Shown here in pieces: positions 59,055 through 64,000 of a stretch of 64,000 nt of DNA. Position 1 is the first letter of the stretch; the number at the start of each line of letters is the position of its first letter. The position numbers were made by a program, and so were the translations under genes. This DNA is from Tenacibaculum sp. 190524A02b (GTDB taxonomy: Bacteria; Bacteroidota; Bacteroidia; Flavobacteriales; Flavobacteriaceae), in NCBI RefSeq assembly GCF_964036645.1, contig NZ_OZ038525.1:4282001-4346000 (forward strand). Reading direction: 5' to 3'. Under the pieces are notes generated by a model. That model worked only from the letters and a program-made list of their open reading frames with translations. It was not told where the DNA came from and searched no databases.

Positions 59055-59666
59055 ATGAAACAACTACACTATATATCTGGTATAACAATAACCCTTTTTA
59101 TTCTACTTCATTTATCAAACCATCTATTTAGTCTTTTGGGGGTTGAAAAACATCTAGAAGTAATGACTATACTACGTGTTTTTTATAGAAATATAATAGT
59201 AGAATTTGTATTGGTTTGTGCTATTTTACTACAAATAGTTTCAGGAATAACGTTGTTTTTTAGAAAGAGAAAAGTGGCAAATTCGTTTTTAGAAAAGTTA
59301 CAACTATGGAGTGGAGGATATCTTGCAATTTTCTTTGTATTTCATCTTACAGCTGTATTTGTAGGAAGATTAGTTTTAAATTTAGATACCAATATTTATT
59401 TTGGAGTAGCGGGGTTAAATACATTTCCTTTCTTGTTATTTTTTATTCCGTATTATGTATTGGCCATCATTTCGTTTTTTGGACATATTGCTGCAATTCA
59501 TAGTATAAAAATGAAAAAGAAGGTACTAGGGGTTACCCCAAATAAGCAAGCCTATTTTATAGTGTTTATAGGAATAGTAGTTTCAATAGTAGTGATTTAC
59601 GGATTAACAAATGGGTTTAAAGGAATTGAAATTCCGAAAGATTATCATGTAATGATAGGTAAGTAA
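59055..59666 (+). CDS. Multi-helix membrane protein, possibly cytochrome-b-like
   Basis: A 203-residue integral membrane protein with about five helices. Histidines lie within or at the ends of several helices (LHYIS, ILLHLSNHLF, FVFHLTAVF, FFGHIAAIHSI), a spacing that resembles haem b-binding four-helix proteins such as succinate dehydrogenase cytochrome b or DUF4405 members. This is only a suggestion. The start at 59055 is set by the TATCTTTG box. It is flanked by non-coding gaps on both sides and has no redox partner nearby. Confidence 0.55.
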   Translation: MKQLHYISGITITLFILLHLSNHLFSLLGVEKHLEVMTILRVFYRNIIVEFVLVCAILLQIVSGITLFFRKRKVANSFLEKLQLWSGGYLAIFFVFHLTAVFVGRLVLNLDTNIYFGVAGLNTFPFLLFFIPYYVLAIISFFGHIAAIHSIKMKKKVLGVTPNKQAYFIVFIGIVVSIVVIYGLTNGFKGIEIPKDYHVMIGK

Positions 59667-60101
59667 AACCAAACGTTATATTTATCAAAATATACCATAA
59701 ACATGGTATTTATTGTAAGCTAGTTGAATTGCAATTTTGTACTTGTAAAAAGGGTGTAAAAAATAAAAATAAGAAGCATACAGTTTTTAGATTTTAGCTA
59801 CTTTTACGCAGGTATTACTAAGTATTAAAAGTGTATTACTTAGTGTTGCCTAAGGCTATATAAGAAAGAGTACCTAAAGCTTTAATTGGGTATTGAATAA
59901 GGGGTTACTACACCTTTTATAGTTGTGTAAATAAGTTAACAGATATTTTTTAGTATAAAATAGAGTAGACTTCTTTTTGTACAATCACTTTCTAGAATTT
60001 ATTTCACAAAATAATAGCACCTTACACGGATTTTAACATGATGAAATTCGAGTAACTCTAAAGAAAATAACTAACCGTCAGGTTTTAAAACTAAATAGAA
60101 T
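59667..60101. other. Intergenic stretch
   Basis: About 435 bases without a gene. An ATACCAT/ATGGTAT hairpin (59692-59709) may end the upstream transcript. I see nothing else. Confidence 0.5.
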
Positions 60102-61004
60102 ATGAAAATAAAAAAAGTAAATTATTTAATGATACTCTTATGTATACTACAAATTAGTATGAGTAAGGTAAAAGCATCTAATAGAACGGGTACTACCGTT
60201 GAGGTTTCAGAAGGTGCTATAAACATGTTTATTAATGAACAGTATAATAGAGCAGGCTTCCCTAGTAATATAAACGGAAGTTTAAGTGGGGTTACCTATG
60301 ATATTGATCTTTATTTACCCAATATTCGTTTATTAAATGACCAAGCTAAAGTAGAGTTTGGATTTAACATTGCCTCAAATGTTTTTAATGGAGAAATTAG
60401 TTTTAAAGATGATATACGTTTTTCCGTGCCAAGCATAAATGAGTTAACTGTAAAAGGTGTATCTGTAGCTTTTAAACACAAGGTAAAGGCATTAGGACTC
60501 CATCCTGTATTAAAAACCTTGATAATTAATGCTTGGGATTCTTTAGAGTTGGAAGTATACCCTATGGAATTAGCTAAAAAACTAGAGAATAGTCCTTGGT
60601 TGGTAGAAAGAAGCATCTCTATAGTGGAGCCTTATTTTTCTGTAAGTTTTGATATTGATCCTCAAAAATTAAAAATAGGATTAAATACTTATTTAGAAAG
60701 TAGAGAATATTTAGTAGCAGGTTTGTTTTCTGATAGAAATGGATTGTCTGTAAAAATAGGAGCGGGTTGCCAAGTTAATATTAAAGAATTAGGACTTTAT
60801 GACTTAAATGGAAGAAGAATTAGACACGGGGTAGATTTAGGAACTTGTCCTAAAAAAGGAGGATTAACCATACCTATAAGTGGTAGAATAGCCTATGCAA
60901 CCTATATTTTAAAAATTCTTTATACCACCAATAATACTTTTTATTTAAGAGGGTATAAAACAGTGTTTAACGGGTATACACAGCCTAAAAATGTATTAAA
61001 TTAA
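60102..61004 (+). CDS. Secreted protein, possibly TULIP-like (hypothetical)
   Basis: A 300-residue protein with a signal peptide (about 1-25, KKVNYLMILLCILQISMSKVKA). The mature part is made of amphipathic strands with SEGAINMFINEQYNRAGF near the N-terminus. The same layout is seen in the next gene (SEADLNNAMKAINDARG). Long alternating strands after a short N-terminal helix resemble lipid-binding tubular (BPI/TULIP) domains, but this is a guess from pattern. The genes are 8 bases apart and clearly in one operon. Confidence 0.55.
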   Translation: MKIKKVNYLMILLCILQISMSKVKASNRTGTTVEVSEGAINMFINEQYNRAGFPSNINGSLSGVTYDIDLYLPNIRLLNDQAKVEFGFNIASNVFNGEISFKDDIRFSVPSINELTVKGVSVAFKHKVKALGLHPVLKTLIINAWDSLELEVYPMELAKKLENSPWLVERSISIVEPYFSVSFDIDPQKLKIGLNTYLESREYLVAGLFSDRNGLSVKIGAGCQVNIKELGLYDLNGRRIRHGVDLGTCPKKGGLTIPISGRIAYATYILKILYTTNNTFYLRGYKTVFNGYTQPKNVLN

Positions 61005-61011
61005 AAATAGT

Positions 61012-62136
61012 ATGAAATTAAGAATAATTGCTTTTACTGTCCTATTGGTAGTGTCTTTTAATACGTTTTCTCAAAACGATATAAAAATAGTTTTTTCAGA
61101 AGCTGATTTGAATAATGCAATGAAAGCTATAAATGATGCTAGAGGAATAAACTTTGGAGAATACCGCAATAAACGTGGTTTAAACGCATGGTTTGTAAGT
61201 CTTAATAATGCGAGGTTTGATATAAAACCTAACAATACCATAAATATTAATAACCTAAACTTAACTGGTGGTGTTGATTTAAATTTATGGGTATTTGCAT
61301 TTAAAGCTACAGGAGTTATTACGGGTACTATTGGAGGTGAAATAAAAGTGTCAAGAGATAATGCAAATGGATTTTCTTTACATGTAATTCCAACAGTAAC
61401 AAAATTAGGATACTCAGGACCATTACAAGAAGTGGTTAAAGTAATCAAGCTTTTAGCTGGAGATTTAAAACAATACATACCTAAAATAGAACTAAATTTA
61501 GGAAACTCATTATTACCTAATTCGTTATCTAAATATTTTGAATGCGGTATTCCTGATATTGTATCAGATGAACATAAAGTAAGTATGGTTTTTAAAGTAT
61601 TGTTAGAGGATGTGAATTTAAGAAATAAGAAAATAGCATCAGGAGATACTAATGTTACCACAGCATCCAATTCAATAACACTTAGTAAAAACTTTATAGT
61701 TGAACAAGGAGCTAACTTTTCCGCATTTATAACACCAAAATGTAGTTCTTATTTAAAACCTGAAAAGTTAACTAGAGAAGAAAGTACTGTTTTAATTGAA
61801 GGAGATACCATAGTTTCAACAAAAAAACTAATGAGCTTAGAGGAGGTTGATACTATAGAAGCCATAGAAACAAATGTAGATATTGAAGAGGTAGATGAAG
61901 AAATAAAAGCAACAGGTGTTTATCCGAATCCTTTTACCAATACATTGGCTGTTAAAAGTCCTACTAAAAATACGTTTTCAATTAGAGTTACAGATATGCA
62001 AGGAAAGGTTGTGTATGAAGGAGATGATTTAAAAGGAATTGAAAAATTAAATTTATCTCATTTAAAATCTGGAGCCTATAATGTTATGTTTATTATAAAT
62101 CATAAAGTTGAGAGTAAAAAAGTAATAAAAAAATAA
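61012..62136 (+). CDS. Secreted protein with type IX sorting domain, partner of the 60102 gene
   Basis: A 374-residue protein with signal peptide KLRIIAFTVLLVVSFNTFSQ, a ~240-residue N-terminal domain similar in style to the 60102 product, an acidic linker (EEVDTIEAIETNVDIEEVDEE) and a C-terminal type A sorting domain (VYPNPFTNTLAVKSPT, IRVTDMQGKVVYEG, LKSGAYNVMFIINHKVESKKVIKK). It should be exported by the type IX system and anchored or released at the cell surface. Function is unknown. A terminator follows. Confidence 0.8.
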   Translation: MKLRIIAFTVLLVVSFNTFSQNDIKIVFSEADLNNAMKAINDARGINFGEYRNKRGLNAWFVSLNNARFDIKPNNTININNLNLTGGVDLNLWVFAFKATGVITGTIGGEIKVSRDNANGFSLHVIPTVTKLGYSGPLQEVVKVIKLLAGDLKQYIPKIELNLGNSLLPNSLSKYFECGIPDIVSDEHKVSMVFKVLLEDVNLRNKKIASGDTNVTTASNSITLSKNFIVEQGANFSAFITPKCSSYLKPEKLTREESTVLIEGDTIVSTKKLMSLEEVDTIEAIETNVDIEEVDEEIKATGVYPNPFTNTLAVKSPTKNTFSIRVTDMQGKVVYEGDDLKGIEKLNLSHLKSGAYNVMFIINHKVESKKVIKK

Positions 62137-62182
62137 AACGTATACTTTAACTATTTGATAATAAGAGAAAGTGAAATAATTG

Positions 62183-62216
62183 AAAACCACAACGTTTTAA
62201 AATGTTGTGGTTTTTG
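62183..62216. terminator. Bidirectional rho-independent terminator
   Basis: AAAACCACAAC and GTTGTGGTTTT form the stem, with T-rich sequence after it. It lies between the convergent sorting-domain and methyltransferase genes. Confidence 0.9.
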
Positions 62217-62245
62217 TTTTAAAATCTTTCAAACGGGTAGTAATA

Positions 62246-62815
62246 TTATTTCTTTTTAGCTATTAATAAAAGAGAATCGTCCGCTTCAAATTCTTGATAG
62301 CTTTCTAATAAAAGGATTTCAAAATTCGCTTCAAAAAAAGATGATAAACTATTTTTGGTATGGTAGTTTACAAACATTCCTTTAAACATTTCAGAACCTT
62401 CACCTTTCCAAAAAGAAAAACAAATAACACCATTGGTGTTAAGTAGCCCTACTTGCTGTTTGATAGAAGCAAGTAATTCATCATTGGTTAAATGGTGAAG
62501 TACTTTGTTAGCATATAAGCCATCAAACTTTTTATCAGTATCTAAAGTAATGGCATCAAGCAATAAAAACTCACCTGTTGGATTGTGGGTAGTTAAGTGC
62601 TTTAAAAAAACTTCGGAATTATCAGAACCTACCACATTGTAAGTTGTATTTAATAAGTTCCAATCTGTACCAGGACCAGAACCAATTTCAAGTAAAGAAG
62701 CAGTATCAGGTAAAAAAGGTTTTAATTTTTCAATCAAATCTTTTCCAGAAACATATTTAGCCAATTCAATATATTCAGCAACAGAAGCTTTTGTTTTGTA
62801 ATAATCAGTACGCAT
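62246..62815 (-). CDS. Class I SAM-dependent methyltransferase
   Basis: A 189-residue methyltransferase. Motif I is LLEIGSGPGTDW (about 40-51). The acidic end of strand 2 is VVGSDNSEVFL and LLLDAITL follows. KFDGLYANKVLHHLTNDELLASI (about 93-115) is typical of Methyltransf_11/25 proteins. The small size suggests a small-molecule substrate, which cannot be named. It is monocistronic and convergent with the preceding gene. Confidence 0.87.
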   Translation of the reverse strand: MRTDYYKTKASVAEYIELAKYVSGKDLIEKLKPFLPDTASLLEIGSGPGTDWNLLNTTYNVVGSDNSEVFLKHLTTHNPTGEFLLLDAITLDTDKKFDGLYANKVLHHLTNDELLASIKQQVGLLNTNGVICFSFWKGEGSEMFKGMFVNYHTKNSLSSFFEANFEILLLESYQEFEADDSLLLIAKKK

Positions 62816-62951
62816 GTTCTATGGGATTAGTAAGGCTAAATTACTAGAAGTATAAAGGAGAAACAATACCCAAAAACCCTAAAAAACGTTAAATCTAAAA
62901 AATGATAAAATTACTTATATTGGAATATTTGTAAGTTATAAACACAGTTAA

Positions 62952-63518
62952 ATGAAATTTCTAATTAATAGTGTGCTATTTCTATGGAGTTGTTTTGTAG
63001 TAGGACAAGAGTTTTATACCGATGTTACGTATGCTGATATTGTTAATAAAGGCATTAGAATTCAAAATAGTTATCCAAAAGGAGGGCAAAAATACAAAGC
63101 ACCTAATGGAAGAGAATATGTTTATTTGGTGTTTTGGACACGTATATCTAATGAAATGGAAGCAGATATAACAATAGAAATTGAAGCATTGAACCATTCA
63201 TTTGTAATTCCTAGTGCACTAAATACAGAATTTAAAGTGTACATACCAACAGAAAAAATGACGCTAGAAAAAGAAAAACAAAAAGATTATGGATTGAACT
63301 TAGCGTTGTTTTTAGATCATAATTTGAATACTTCCTCTAAATTAATAGAAAATATTCCTGCAAAAGGATCACTTCTTTTCTATTCAGTTGTAATAGCAAC
63401 TCAAGGAATTAACGGAGTTGTACGTGCTGGATTTGAATTACATGAACAAAATTTAATTTACAACCTTAATAACTATAAGGTTCCTTGTGGGAGCATCTTA
63501 GTAAAAGAGAAAAAGTAA
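62952..63518 (+). CDS. Secreted protein of unknown function
   Basis: A 188-residue protein with a signal peptide (KFLINSVLFLWSCFVVGQ). The rest is beta-rich, with an immunoglobulin-like strand order (REYVYLVFWTRISNEMEADITIEIEAL, then GSLLFYSVVIATQGINGVVRAGFEL). One cysteine near the C-terminus (VPCGSILV). No family is recognised. It is preceded by a near-consensus AATATTTG about 25 bases upstream of the ATG. Confidence 0.6.
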   Translation: MKFLINSVLFLWSCFVVGQEFYTDVTYADIVNKGIRIQNSYPKGGQKYKAPNGREYVYLVFWTRISNEMEADITIEIEALNHSFVIPSALNTEFKVYIPTEKMTLEKEKQKDYGLNLALFLDHNLNTSSKLIENIPAKGSLLFYSVVIATQGINGVVRAGFELHEQNLIYNLNNYKVPCGSILVKEKK

Positions 63519-63658
63519 TTTTATAAAGATTGTTTTAAAATTTAGCTTTACTTTGCTCACTTATGCATAGCTAAAAGTAAAAATTAGATGTTTTTAGTAT
63601 GGGGGGTATAATACCATTGCATATAGAATAAGCGGCTATAAAAGTATAACTATAAAAG

Positions 63659-64000
63659 ATGAAGTGTTTAAATTGTAATAATGATGTAGAAGAAAACTTT
63701 TGTCAAATTTGCGGGCAAAAAGTATCTACACACAGGTTTTCCTTAAAATATTTGTTTGATAAAGGAATTTTAAATGGGGTTTTTATGATTAATAAAGGCC
63801 TTTTTTATACTTTGAAAGAACTGTTAACAAGGCCAGGACATAGTATAAGAGAATACATTAATGGCAAAAGAGTAAAGCACCTTAATGCATTTAACTTGCT
63901 ATTATTACTAATAACAGTAGCTTACTTTTTAGATACTTATACAAATTTAAAGTTAGCCGATGTTATGAATGAAAGCAGTAAAGAATTTGCTACTTCTTTT
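63659..64000 (+). CDS. DUF3667 membrane protein, 5' part, cut by the window edge
   Basis: The frame from the ATG at 63659 is open for all 114 codons to the window end. It begins MKCLNCNNDVEENFCQICGQ, a zinc-ribbon (C3, C6, C15, C18), then SLKYLFDKGILNGVFMINKGLFYTLKELLTRPGHSIREYINGKR (read over about 27-71), and the first membrane helix (FNLLLLLITVAYFL). This is the standard start of DUF3667 proteins, common in Bacteroidota with no known function. The remaining helices lie beyond the window. Confidence 0.85.
   Translation, partial: MKCLNCNNDVEENFCQICGQKVSTHRFSLKYLFDKGILNGVFMINKGLFYTLKELLTRPGHSIREYINGKRVKHLNAFNLLLLLITVAYFLDTYTNLKLADVMNESSKEFATSF

Overview
The window looks like chromosome from a marine-type member of Flavobacteriaceae (Bacteroidota). 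It is strongly A+T-rich. Many genes start downstream of the Bacteroidota -7 element TAnnTTTG. Proteins carry type IX secretion C-terminal sorting domains, GLPGLI, DUF547, DUF3667, putative-porin and choice-of-anchor-B families, and many Cys-lipobox or Gln-ended signal peptides. Tenacibaculum or a close relative is a reasonable guess, but the genus cannot be proven from this sequence. I see no rRNA, CRISPR array or prophage.

Layout. 1-11 kb: housekeeping genes (GNAT acetyltransferase, PhnA-like protein, nucleoid-associated protein, RNase HII, putative porin) and two fibre-like secreted proteins sharing a C-terminal module; the first has an in-frame amber codon inside its signal peptide. 11-19.3 kb: a specialised-metabolism block led by a NusG-like (UpxY/LoaP-type) antiterminator, followed by an Sfp-type phosphopantetheinyl transferase, aspartokinase, diaminobutyrate-type aminotransferase, JmjC/cupin_8 oxygenase and a CmlA-like diiron beta-hydroxylase. 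The genes are separated by unusually long spacers with strong hairpins. 19.4-24 kb: two identical tRNA-Asn genes and the 2-oxoglutarate dehydrogenase E1/E2 pair. 24-30 kb: a GLPGLI/TonB-receptor-like pair, a flavin reductase, a VOC protein and a DUF547 protein.

30-39 kb (minus strand): the sufA-like/sufB/sufC/sufD operon, then a four-gene envelope operon ending in an MbnP-like lipoprotein and a MauG-type dihaem peroxidase. 39-45 kb: thiL, an outer-membrane protein, a BON-LysM protein, an EamA transporter, yicC, gmk and nadD. 45-49.8 kb: an ECF sigma locus. Three promoters share AAAACTTTTT-N11-GGTC with identical spacing and precede a lipoprotein, the sigma/putative anti-sigma operon and a Spy-like protein. 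An IS3-family element (27-bp terminal inverted repeats, TAT target duplication) has landed between the lipoprotein gene and its terminator.

50-53.4 kb: M23 peptidase, GH3-family protein and MOSC protein. 53.4-58.6 kb: an accessory island of small lipoprotein, membrane, DUF1963 and SUKH genes. They are separated by five copies of an intergenic repeat that carries a terminator-like palindrome and a TAG(C/A)TTTG promoter, plus one attC-like hairpin site. 59-64 kb: a membrane protein, two secreted proteins (one with a sorting domain), a methyltransferase, a secreted protein and the start of a DUF3667 protein.

The most promising systems are the antiterminator-led metabolite block, the repeat-separated cassette island, the three-promoter ECF regulon and the MbnP/peroxidase operon.
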